Source of the DNA: JANPII01 sp031424915
GTDB taxonomy: Bacteria; Pseudomonadota; Alphaproteobacteria; Rickettsiales; Midichloriaceae
NCBI GenBank assembly: GCA_031424915.1
Contig: JANPII010000139.1
Span: forward strand, 1-5,628
DNA length: 5,628 nucleotides
Reading direction: 5' to 3'
A model generated the notes under the pieces. It was not told where the DNA came from. It made no database searches and saw nothing but the letters and a program-made list of their open reading frames with translations. Made by a program: the position numbers and the translations under genes. Shown here piece after piece: positions 1 through 5,279 of this stretch (positions are counted from its first letter, which is position 1; each line of letters begins with the position of its first letter).

Positions 1-149
1 GTCGCTTCATTAAACTCATCGCAAAATGCCTTAATGTTCACACCCTTTGGTCCAAGCATAGAGCCCACAGGTGGCGCGGGATTAGCTTTGCCTGCAGGGA
101 TCTGCAGTTTAATGACCGCTGTTATTTCTTTCTGCTTACTTTTTCCCAC
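1..149 (-). CDS. rplK: 50S ribosomal protein L11, N-terminal part (cut by window edge)
   Basis: This is the first 49 codons of ribosomal protein L11, which binds 23S rRNA in the GTPase-associated centre and takes part in factor binding and the stringent response. The reading starts at GTG (147-149), seven bases after an AGAGGAG site. It shows the typical N-terminal domain: VIKLQIPAGKANPAPPVG at about residues 12-29, then LGPKGVNIKAFCDEFN. The usual family core is PPVGPALGQxGVNI; here it reads PPVGSMLGPKGVNI, so a conserved Pro is Ser and a conserved Gln is Pro. It lies 15 bases after nusG on the same strand, the standard secE-nusG-rplK order, and is probably co-transcribed. The rest of the gene is outside the window. 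Family assignment is firm; the GTG start is well supported by the ribosome binding site. Confidence 0.95.
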   Translation of the reverse strand, partial: MGKSKQKEITAVIKLQIPAGKANPAPPVGSMLGPKGVNIKAFCDEFNEA

Positions 150-156
150 AACTACA

Positions 157-163
157 CTCCTCT
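157..163 (-). promoter_or_regulatory. Ribosome binding site of rplK
   Basis: AGAGGAG on the minus strand, seven bases before the GTG start of rplK and directly after the nusG stop codon. It fixes the GTG at 147-149 as the start, since no ATG lies nearby in frame. Confidence 0.8.
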
Positions 164-164
164 A

Positions 165-695
165 TTATACTTTTTCTACTTGATCAAACATAAGTTCCAC
201 TGGGGTTGGACGACCAAAAATTAAAACAGAGACGCGTATCATTGCTTTGTCATGATCAACATCTTCTATTACACCAGTAAAGGTCTCAAATGGCCCTTCA
301 TTAATCTTAACTGTCTCACCCACACTAAAGATAATCTTAACTTCACGTGCTACCGCCCCTTCTTCAACTTGGCGCAGCACCCTCTTTACTTCTGCCTCTG
401 GCACTGGAAGTGGCTTATTTGCACTACCAAGAAACCCTGTTACTTTAGGAGCATTTTTAACCAAGTTCCAAGTTAAATCGTTTAACTCCATCTTCACTAA
501 GATATAGCCTGGGAAAATTTTCTTCTCGGAAGTAATTTTCTTACCGCGCCGTACCTCAGTTACGTTCTCTACTGGCACAACAATCTCTTCAAACTTATCC
601 TCAACACCTTTGCTGGCAGCTTGATCTGAGATCGCTTTTGCCACCTTATGTTCCTGACCGGACATAGTATTAACAATATACCAACTGCTAGCCAA
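165..695 (-). CDS. nusG: Transcription termination/antitermination protein NusG
   Basis: A full-length NusG of 176 residues, the usual bacterial length. NusG binds RNA polymerase near the clamp, promotes processivity, and links polymerase to Rho or to ribosomal protein S10. The NGN domain covers about residues 4-110, with the opening WYIVNTMSGQE and the FPGYILVKM strand at 61-69. The KOW domain covers about 125-176, with VGETVKINEGPF and the ending PVELMFDQVEKV. The start is TTG (693-695). The only ATG nearby is codon 11, which would delete the conserved WYIV strand, and the TTG has AGGGGG five bases upstream. The gene lies nine bases after secE, and its ribosome binding site overlaps the secE stop, which suggests translational coupling. 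Confidence 0.97.
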   Translation of the reverse strand: MASSWYIVNTMSGQEHKVAKAISDQAASKGVEDKFEEIVVPVENVTEVRRGKKITSEKKIFPGYILVKMELNDLTWNLVKNAPKVTGFLGSANKPLPVPEAEVKRVLRQVEEGAVAREVKIIFSVGETVKINEGPFETFTGVIEDVDHDKAMIRVSVLIFGRPTPVELMFDQVEKV

Positions 696-700
696 AATAT

Positions 701-706
701 CCCCCT
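701..706 (-). promoter_or_regulatory. Ribosome binding site of nusG overlapping the secE stop
   Basis: AGGGGG on the minus strand, five bases before the TTG start of nusG. Its first two bases are the last two bases of the secE TAG stop codon. This strong site explains how a TTG start can be used and ties nusG translation to ribosomes finishing secE. Confidence 0.75.
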
Positions 707-887
707 ATATACCTAATACGAGCTGTATTAACTTATATACTAAAGCATCTACTATAAAAAAGAATATGCTGGCCACCGCAGTAAAAGCGAACACCAACAT
801 ACATGCTCCCCATGCTTCTTTGTAGCTAGGCCAGACGATCTTTTTAAACTCAAAACGAACGCCGTTAAAGAACTCCGTAACGCCCAC
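705..887 (-). CDS. secE: Preprotein translocase subunit SecE
   Basis: A 60-residue SecE, the essential small subunit that clamps SecY in the inner-membrane SecYEG channel. Many proteobacteria have this short form with one membrane helix, unlike the three-helix E. coli protein. An amphipathic N-terminal helix carries the family motif FEFKKIVWPSYKEA (about residues 12-25); one hydrophobic helix follows at about 28-56. The start is GTG (885-887): an in-frame TGA lies two codons upstream at 891-893, so no earlier start exists apart from an ATA. GAGG at 895-898 is seven bases before the GTG. It is the first gene of the block and is followed by nusG. The tRNA-Trp and tuf genes that often precede secE are not present here. 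Confidence 0.95.
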   Translation of the reverse strand: MGVTEFFNGVRFEFKKIVWPSYKEAWGACMLVFAFTAVASIFFFIVDALVYKLIQLVLGI

Positions 888-894
888 TATTCAA

Positions 895-898
895 CCTC
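895..898 (-). promoter_or_regulatory. Ribosome binding site of secE
   Basis: GAGG (in context CGAGG) on the minus strand, seven bases before the GTG start of secE. Together with the in-frame TGA at 891-893 it settles the GTG as the start. Confidence 0.65.
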
Positions 899-938
899 GT
901 ATATATGGAAAACAGCGGGCAATATAAATCATCACCCC

Positions 939-956
939 ACACTCTCGCACGAGTGT
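939..956. promoter_or_regulatory. Small dyad at the predicted secE transcription start
   Basis: ACACTC (939-944) and GAGTGT (951-956) form a perfect six-base inverted repeat around TCGCAC. It overlaps the end of the predicted secE -10 box and the expected start point, where an operator or 5' RNA hairpin would sit. The repeat is seen directly; any regulatory role is inference, since a six-base dyad can occur by chance. Confidence 0.3.
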
Positions 957-983
957 TCTACACGCAAATGATAAGGGTGTCAA
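955..983 (-). promoter_or_regulatory. Predicted promoter of secE-nusG-rplK
   Basis: On the minus strand a perfect -35 box TTGACA (978-983) is followed after 17 bases by TAGAAC (955-960), a partial match to TATAAT. Transcription would start near 948, giving a leader of about 60 bases before the secE GTG. The -35 and spacing are ideal; the -10 lacks the conserved final T, so strength is uncertain. Confidence 0.55.
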
Positions 984-1026
984 CACAAAAAACAAAAGTT
1001 TTCTAGGAAATTTCGCTCTCCTTATC

Positions 1027-1054
1027 TTGACACGCTCGCATCACTGCCTACTCT
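1027..1054 (+). promoter_or_regulatory. Predicted promoter of pgi
   Basis: A perfect -35 box TTGACA (1027-1032) is followed after 16 bases by TACTCT (1049-1054), which keeps the first two bases and final T of TATAAT. The start would lie near 1061, about 27 bases before the pgi ATG. It is divergent from the secE promoter, with the two -35 boxes about 43 bases apart. Confidence 0.5.
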
Positions 1055-1065
1055 AAGCAGGCCAA

Positions 1066-1071
1066 TATAAT
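1066..1071 (+). promoter_or_regulatory. Second possible -10 box for pgi
   Basis: A perfect TATAAT close to the pgi start. No convincing -35 box lies 16-18 bases upstream. If used, it would give a leader of only about ten bases, close to leaderless. In AT-rich spacer DNA this could also be chance. Confidence 0.3.
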
Positions 1072-1087
1072 CAATTATCTATTTTTC

Positions 1088-2293
1088 ATGCAGTATTATT
1101 TATATTCTGACTCCGGTGCTTTTACTCAAGACCCTTATTTCAATACCTGTATAGAGCGAATTATAGCACAGACTAGAGATACCTATATGCTAATTAAACA
1201 TAGGCTTTTTCAAGCAGAACACGTAAATATTTCTCCTGATTTATATAAAATAGCATCAGATATACGTAAACATTATAGGCATGTTGTAGTCCTTGGTATG
1301 GGCGGAGCGATACTTAACCCTCATATGGTTACATCTTTTTATCCCTCCTCTAATATTCTTATATATTGTGACCATATAAACAGCCATATATTAAACCATT
1401 TAGCTGTAACCCTCGATCTAGAGCACACAGCATTTCTAGTAATTAGTAAATCTGGCTACACTATAGAGACATTAAGCTTAGTTGCCACATGGTATAGCTA
1501 TCTACAAAAGATTGGTGATTTGGCACAGCAGTTTTATGTTATTACTGGCCCTCAAGACAGCCCTTTACGTCAACTGGCATATAATATAGGCGCACATTTA
1601 TTAGAACATGAGCCCGACATAAGCGGAAGATACGCTAGTTTTACTAATATTACCCTGCTGCCTGGATTAATAGCTGGCCTTGATATGGAAGCCTTCTGTC
1701 AAGGTGGCCGTAGCACCTTACAGCAACTCTTAGAAAATCCCAGTAGTAGTCCTATAATAAGAGGAGCTGCAACTTTGCTTTATATGATGGAGCGTAAAAT
1801 CCCACAGCTAGTCACTATGCCTTATCTGAGTACTTTGAAGAATTTCACCGAATGGCAGGCACAGATTGTGGCAGAAAGCCTAGGCAAAGAAGGATGCGGC
1901 ATCACCCCAATTAAAGCAACAGGCCCACTAGACCAACATAGCCAACTTCAACTCTATCTAGACGGACCCAGAGATAAGTTCTTTAATATGATTTATAGTG
2001 CTGATCGCACTACCTATAACACACCAATAATGACCATAGGACCGCTAGCCGGCAAAAGTTTGCATGAGATTTGTAATGCGGAATATAGCGCGATGCTTGC
2101 CACTTTGAGCGACTACCAACTGCCATACCGCACTATAACCTTATCTTACGAGAACGAAGCCTCATTGGGAGCACTGATAATGCATTCTATGTTAGAAGTG
2201 GCATTATGCGGGCTAAGCAGAGGTATAGACCCCTTCAACCAACCAGCAGTGGAAAGTATTAAAATCCACATTCACAAGGCTTTATCAAAGTAA
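1088..2293 (+). CDS. pgi: Glucose-6-phosphate isomerase (short form)
   Basis: Interconverts glucose 6-phosphate and fructose 6-phosphate in the cytoplasm. At 401 residues it is shorter than the roughly 450- to 550-residue enzymes of Bacillus and E. coli, but both sugar-isomerase (SIS) halves are present. The first SIS domain has VVVLGMGGAILNP (66-78, the GIGGSxLGP-type loop) and ISKSGYTIETL (119-129, the phosphate-binding ISKT/S loop). Next comes SGRYASFTNITLLPGLIAG (179-197, signature 1). The active-site region at 262-294 has AESLGKEG, then ATGPLDQHSQ and LYLDGP. Near the end, GIDPFNQPAVESIK (379-392) is signature 2 with its catalytic lysine. The ATG is the only reasonable start, as no other candidate follows the in-frame TGA at 1028-1030. 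No Shine-Dalgarno is visible before it. The gene stands alone, divergent from secE. Confidence 0.95.
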   Translation: MQYYLYSDSGAFTQDPYFNTCIERIIAQTRDTYMLIKHRLFQAEHVNISPDLYKIASDIRKHYRHVVVLGMGGAILNPHMVTSFYPSSNILIYCDHINSHILNHLAVTLDLEHTAFLVISKSGYTIETLSLVATWYSYLQKIGDLAQQFYVITGPQDSPLRQLAYNIGAHLLEHEPDISGRYASFTNITLLPGLIAGLDMEAFCQGGRSTLQQLLENPSSSPIIRGAATLLYMMERKIPQLVTMPYLSTLKNFTEWQAQIVAESLGKEGCGITPIKATGPLDQHSQLQLYLDGPRDKFFNMIYSADRTTYNTPIMTIGPLAGKSLHEICNAEYSAMLATLSDYQLPYRTITLSYENEASLGALIMHSMLEVALCGLSRGIDPFNQPAVESIKIHIHKALSK

Positions 2294-2344
2294 CGGTTCA
2301 TGCGAGCTGAAGAAAAAGCCATCATTGCGAACCGCTGCGGATCC
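2294..2344. repeat. Two degenerate copies of a CATTGCGAGC-type dispersed repeat
   Basis: Directly after the pgi stop, TCATGCGAGC (2298-2307) and TCATTGCGAAC (2322-2332) are near-identical and 24 bases apart. The first leads into AAAGCCATC and the second into GCGGATCC. Both resemble, from memory, the palindromic repeat family with a core like TCATTGCGAGC...GCAATCC that is scattered in many bacterial genomes, including Rickettsiales relatives. CGGTTC (2294-2299) also pairs with GAACCG (2329-2334), extended by GCGA/TTGC after a two-base bulge, so the transcript could fold. No T-run follows, so it is not a standard intrinsic terminator. It may still help end or stabilise the pgi transcript. The block appears GC-richer than the flanking spacer. 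Confidence 0.5.
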
Positions 2345-2360
2345 TTCTCAAATATTGCCA

Positions 2361-2388
2361 TTGCCTAAAATCAATAATATGATATAAT
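2361..2388 (+). promoter_or_regulatory. Predicted extended -10 promoter of the membrane-protein gene
   Basis: A perfect TATAAT (2383-2388) is preceded by TGA, forming the extended TGnTATAAT element. TTGCCT (2361-2366) lies 16 bases upstream as the -35. The start would be near 2395, giving a leader of about 39 bases. The -35 falls in a tandem ATTGCC ATTGCC (2354-2365). It is one of the best-matching promoters in the window. Confidence 0.65.
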
Positions 2389-2433
2389 ACAACGCGTAGA
2401 TTACAAAACTTTAATTAAATTAGTAGTAGAATA

Positions 2434-3174
2434 ATGAAAGAAATGGATAAAAAATCCATCCCTACTTCAAAAGCCCAGCTTTGGCTTAGAATTCCAGGTA
2501 GCGTCTCAGCTATAGCAGGCGGCGCTACAATTGCTACTGGAGTTGGACTAGCTGCCGGTCAGCATGCACTTGCTGCTACCACAATTGGCTCCACATCACT
2601 ACCAGTAGTATTAGTAACTGCAGGTAGTTTATTATTAGCCTTAGGATTGGCTTCATCTATAAGTTCAATATGCTGGTGGACAAAAAAATGCAACATTCAT
2701 AATAACCTAACTGGTAATATTAAACTATTAGGTTTTAACTTGATGTACTCTTCACTTGGTGGTGTAAGTGTGGCTATGCTTTCTCATCTGACTATTGGCC
2801 CCATTCTTACATCATATTCCTATAGCGTGGCTGAAAACCTAGCTATACAAGCTGCCTCAGCATTTGGGATATCGTTTATAGTGGGTATAGGCATATTTGG
2901 CTGCAGACATTTTATCATCAATAAAGGCATAACAGATTATAACTTTACTTATGATGTTGCCTTACCAACATTGATTATCAGTGGAGTATCTGCTAGCTTT
3001 GTTGCGGTGGCTACTGTAGCAGGGCCGGCATTAAGTATAGCAATGGGCAATGTAATATGTACTGAAGTAATGGTTATGGAAGGAGCAATAGCATTTGCAA
3101 TAACAGCGGGAGCTTTAAATTTAGGATTATTAGCAGACTTATTTCTTTCTAAGACTCAGCTTTCGCGTGTATAA
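2434..3174 (+). CDS. Unrecognised polytopic membrane protein
   Basis: I do not recognise a family for this 246-residue protein. A short charged N-terminus (MKEMDKKS) is followed by about six hydrophobic stretches rich in Gly, Ala, Ser and Thr: roughly 22-42, 56-82, 97-126, 134-157, 174-200 and 203-236. Polar loops lie between (WWTKKCNIHNN at 81-91; CRHFIINKGITDYNFTYD at 157-174). No catalytic or transporter signature is apparent. The first and last helical pairs share VSA..AT and TAGxLxLxL at nearly equal spacing, hinting at an internal duplication. ATG 2434 is the first possible ATG after an in-frame TAA (2416-2418); a second ATG at codon 4 is an alternative. The Shine-Dalgarno is poor, but a strong promoter lies upstream. 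It is a single-gene unit between pgi and tRNA-Pro. The sustained hydrophobic pattern and good promoter make a real gene likely; function is unknown. Confidence 0.75.
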   Translation: MKEMDKKSIPTSKAQLWLRIPGSVSAIAGGATIATGVGLAAGQHALAATTIGSTSLPVVLVTAGSLLLALGLASSISSICWWTKKCNIHNNLTGNIKLLGFNLMYSSLGGVSVAMLSHLTIGPILTSYSYSVAENLAIQAASAFGISFIVGIGIFGCRHFIINKGITDYNFTYDVALPTLIISGVSASFVAVATVAGPALSIAMGNVICTEVMVMEGAIAFAITAGALNLGLLADLFLSKTQLSRV

Positions 3175-3186
3175 AAATTATAAGCT

Positions 3187-3204
3187 AAGTGCAATTAACC
3201 ACTT
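3187..3204 (+). terminator. Weak hairpin after the membrane-protein gene
   Basis: AAGTG (3187-3191) pairs with CACTT (3200-3204) around an eight-base loop, 12 bases after the stop codon. There is no following T-run, so it is at best a weak or Rho-assisted terminator. Its last two bases are the first two of the tRNA promoter's -35 box. Confidence 0.25.
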
Positions 3205-3231
3205 GCCAATAACAATAACTTTAGATATAAA
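3203..3231 (+). promoter_or_regulatory. Predicted promoter of tRNA-Pro
   Basis: TTGCCA (3203-3208) and TATAAA (3226-3231) are separated by the ideal 17 bases; each matches consensus at five of six positions or close to it. The start would be near 3238, about ten bases before the mature tRNA. A short GCCG between -10 and the gene resembles the GC-rich discriminators of stringently controlled stable-RNA promoters, though it is short. The kinase gene downstream may depend on this promoter. Confidence 0.7.
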
Positions 3232-3248
3232 ATTATGCCGTGGTTTTT

Positions 3249-3325
<77 letters not shown>

Positions 3326-3377
3326 CCACTGTGAGTTCGTCACTATTTAGTACTGGTTAGAGAAGGCAAAATTTAGT

Positions 3378-5201
3378 ATGTCAATTGATAGAATGCTATA
3401 TTCGCCTCCCTCACTACGCGTTAGGCTGCTTACTGTACTATTGTCTGCTTTATTCTTAATCTCACTGTGGCTTGTTGTCCGTATTTATCAGATCTCTTAT
3501 AATACTACATATGACTTATTGCAGTCGCATATAACTCAACTAGAGGAAGAGCTAGGTACAGTATTACGCGATATTGAAACTTCCCTGCAGGTTGCCTCTT
3601 GGCAAGCTGCTTCCAATAATCAAGGCTTTGAACTTTCGCATCTAGCTCAAGCATTACAAGCTCGCCGCCTAAGTTCTAATCCAGCCATCGCTTCTATAGC
3701 TTGGGGCAACACCAATGGACGTATTACCCCGGTTCCAGGTTTTGATACGTGTATAGGATATGATGTGGAGGAGTTGCTACGCAATAGTGCCGAAAATCGT
3801 GCAAAGCTAAACTTTGGTACTTATCATAATTGCAATGCTAATACACCTGGGCTTTTAGCTGCTTTTGCAGTTTCTAATAGCGAGGGGATTTATCTCGGAA
3901 GCCTAGTGCTACACTTGACATTAGATATGCTTAACAGCACACCACGCTTTGCAGAAGAAGGAGCGAGATATATTGTCTTAACCACTACTGCTTCATCCAA
4001 CCTTTTAAATAAAGCTGCCCTACCAGAAAAATTACAAAACCATATTATTAATTATATTCACCAACACGAAACTCGTCCTACGTGGTTCATTGCACCCATT
4101 AGTAGCCTCCTATATAAGGTACCTAATATGGTTATAAGCACCATGCATGACTATGGCTTGCATATAGTAGTACTTAGCAGCAGCGGCGCAGGGTTGCCAG
4201 AATTCTCCGCAAGATTATTAGTAATGTTGTCAGACCTAGTCTTTGTTTTACTACTACTGCTATTAGGAGGATACACTATACGTTACTTGGTTTCTACGCC
4301 TATTACTAAGCTTATGAACGCTACTGTAAAAGTAGTAGATGGCACTGAATGCAATCTAACCACATACAATATAGCGGAGTATGATACTATTGCCAATGGC
4401 ATTCGGCAGATTGCGTCACAACGCGCTGAGTTACAAGCAGGACACGAGAAACGGGTCTTTCTATTGCGGCAGTTAAAAACAGAGACTGAAGCCCAAGCAG
4501 AATTTATTCGTAACCTACAGCATGAAATACGTACACCTTTACATCATATAATAACTGGCTCTGATATTTTACTAAGACAAACACAAAATGTCTTACCTTC
4601 CGAGGATCGTGAATACTTAGAAATGATTAATCAGGCAGGCAATCAACTTCTACGTCTAGGTAATGAGATGATGGCCGCTGCAAACTTAGAATCTGGGCGC
4701 ACCCTTCTAAAAGAAGAATGTTGTGATATCTCTACTATGCTGCTTAGTGTAATAGCTCGTATACGCGCCAAAGCTATAAAGCAGCAGGTGCAGCTGCAGC
4801 ATAATATATCTCCCGCCTTACCCCAAGTATATGTTGATCCTACTTATTTTGAAGACGCTTTATACTATATAGTGGAAAACAGCGTGCAGTATAGCAAGGC
4901 TGAGGGCATAGTATATATAGTGGTAAAAAGGGTGAATATCGGCATGGTTATTGAGATTAATGATGATGGCTATGGCATAACCGATGAAAGAATGGCAAAA
5001 ATTACCAGCGCATTTGAAGGCACCCACAGTGTGCTACGCAAAGCCCAAGAAGGGGTAGGACTCGGCCTAGTTATTGCATATAGTATCTTAGAAATGCATG
5101 ATTCAAAGTTAGAACTTAGTAGCAAAGAAGGCACAGGAACTATAGCCCGTGTTACTTTACCCAATATAAGACTGCAGACTGAGGGCGATGTAAGTAACTA
5201 G
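3378..5201 (+). CDS. Orphan membrane sensor histidine kinase with PDC/Cache-like outer domain
   Basis: A complete 607-residue sensor kinase. An uncleaved membrane helix lies at about 16-38. A large periplasmic part (about 39-276) includes IAWGNTNGRITPVPGFD and FAVSNSEGIYLGSLVLHL, a pattern like PDC/dCache ligand-binding domains; its only two cysteines are C125 and C152. A second helix (about 279-302) leads into a HAMP-like linker with a proline (STPITKLM, 306-313) and a likely coiled coil. The HisKA H-box is QHEIRTP with phospho-acceptor H382. The ATPase domain has an N-box with N501 (YYIVENSVQYS), a G1 box INDDGYGI (527-534), a G2 box GVGLGLVIAYSILE (559-572) and GTGTIARVTLP (585-595). All key residues are present, so it should be active; no receiver domain is attached. 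AGAAGG (3361-3366) lies 11 bases before the ATG, a rather long gap. No response regulator is adjacent, and no promoter of its own is visible after the tRNA. Confidence 0.93.
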   Translation: MSIDRMLYSPPSLRVRLLTVLLSALFLISLWLVVRIYQISYNTTYDLLQSHITQLEEELGTVLRDIETSLQVASWQAASNNQGFELSHLAQALQARRLSSNPAIASIAWGNTNGRITPVPGFDTCIGYDVEELLRNSAENRAKLNFGTYHNCNANTPGLLAAFAVSNSEGIYLGSLVLHLTLDMLNSTPRFAEEGARYIVLTTTASSNLLNKAALPEKLQNHIINYIHQHETRPTWFIAPISSLLYKVPNMVISTMHDYGLHIVVLSSSGAGLPEFSARLLVMLSDLVFVLLLLLLGGYTIRYLVSTPITKLMNATVKVVDGTECNLTTYNIAEYDTIANGIRQIASQRAELQAGHEKRVFLLRQLKTETEAQAEFIRNLQHEIRTPLHHIITGSDILLRQTQNVLPSEDREYLEMINQAGNQLLRLGNEMMAAANLESGRTLLKEECCDISTMLLSVIARIRAKAIKQQVQLQHNISPALPQVYVDPTYFEDALYYIVENSVQYSKAEGIVYIVVKRVNIGMVIEINDDGYGITDERMAKITSAFEGTHSVLRKAQEGVGLGLVIAYSILEMHDSKLELSSKEGTGTIARVTLPNIRLQTEGDVSN

Positions 5202-5228
5202 CAAGCCTCTCAAATCAGGTTGCTTTCT
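5201..5228 (+). terminator. Possible weak intrinsic terminator after the kinase gene
   Basis: GCAA and CCT (5201-5204, 5206-5208, with one bulged G) pair with AGG and TTGC (5217-5223) around an eight-base loop, followed by TTTCT. It begins at the last base of the stop codon. The stem is short and bulged and the T-run broken, so termination would be incomplete. Its 3' arm contains the dapA -35 box. Confidence 0.4.
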
Positions 5229-5248
5229 AAAGATATGCTTTCTATAAT
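5220..5248 (+). promoter_or_regulatory. Predicted promoter of dapA
   Basis: TTGCTT (5220-5225) and a perfect TATAAT (5243-5248) are exactly 17 bases apart. The start would be near 5255, giving a leader of about 25 bases. The -35 box lies within the hairpin that follows the kinase gene. Confidence 0.7.
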
Positions 5249-5279
5249 CCCTGCCATACTATCTCAATTATAGGTTAAT

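Noticed and set aside
252..476. Open reading frame on the plus strand, opposite nusG
   Set aside because: It lies entirely within the well-supported nusG gene and has no family resemblance, promoter or ribosome binding site.
1046..1062. GCCT/AGGC inverted repeat across the pgi -10 region
   Set aside because: Only four base pairs with a nine-base loop; expected by chance.
2300..2368. 22-codon open frame beginning MRAEEKAII after pgi
   Set aside because: It runs through the degenerate repeat and the -35 region of the next gene and has no ribosome binding site; such frames are typical by-products of these repeats.
3331..3343. GTGA/TCAC hairpin after tRNA-Pro as a terminator
   Set aside because: A four-base stem with a five-base loop and no T-run is too weak to call.
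4970..5164. Open reading frame on the minus strand, opposite the kinase ATPase domain
   Set aside because: It is a shadow of the kinase G1/G2 region, with no independent support.
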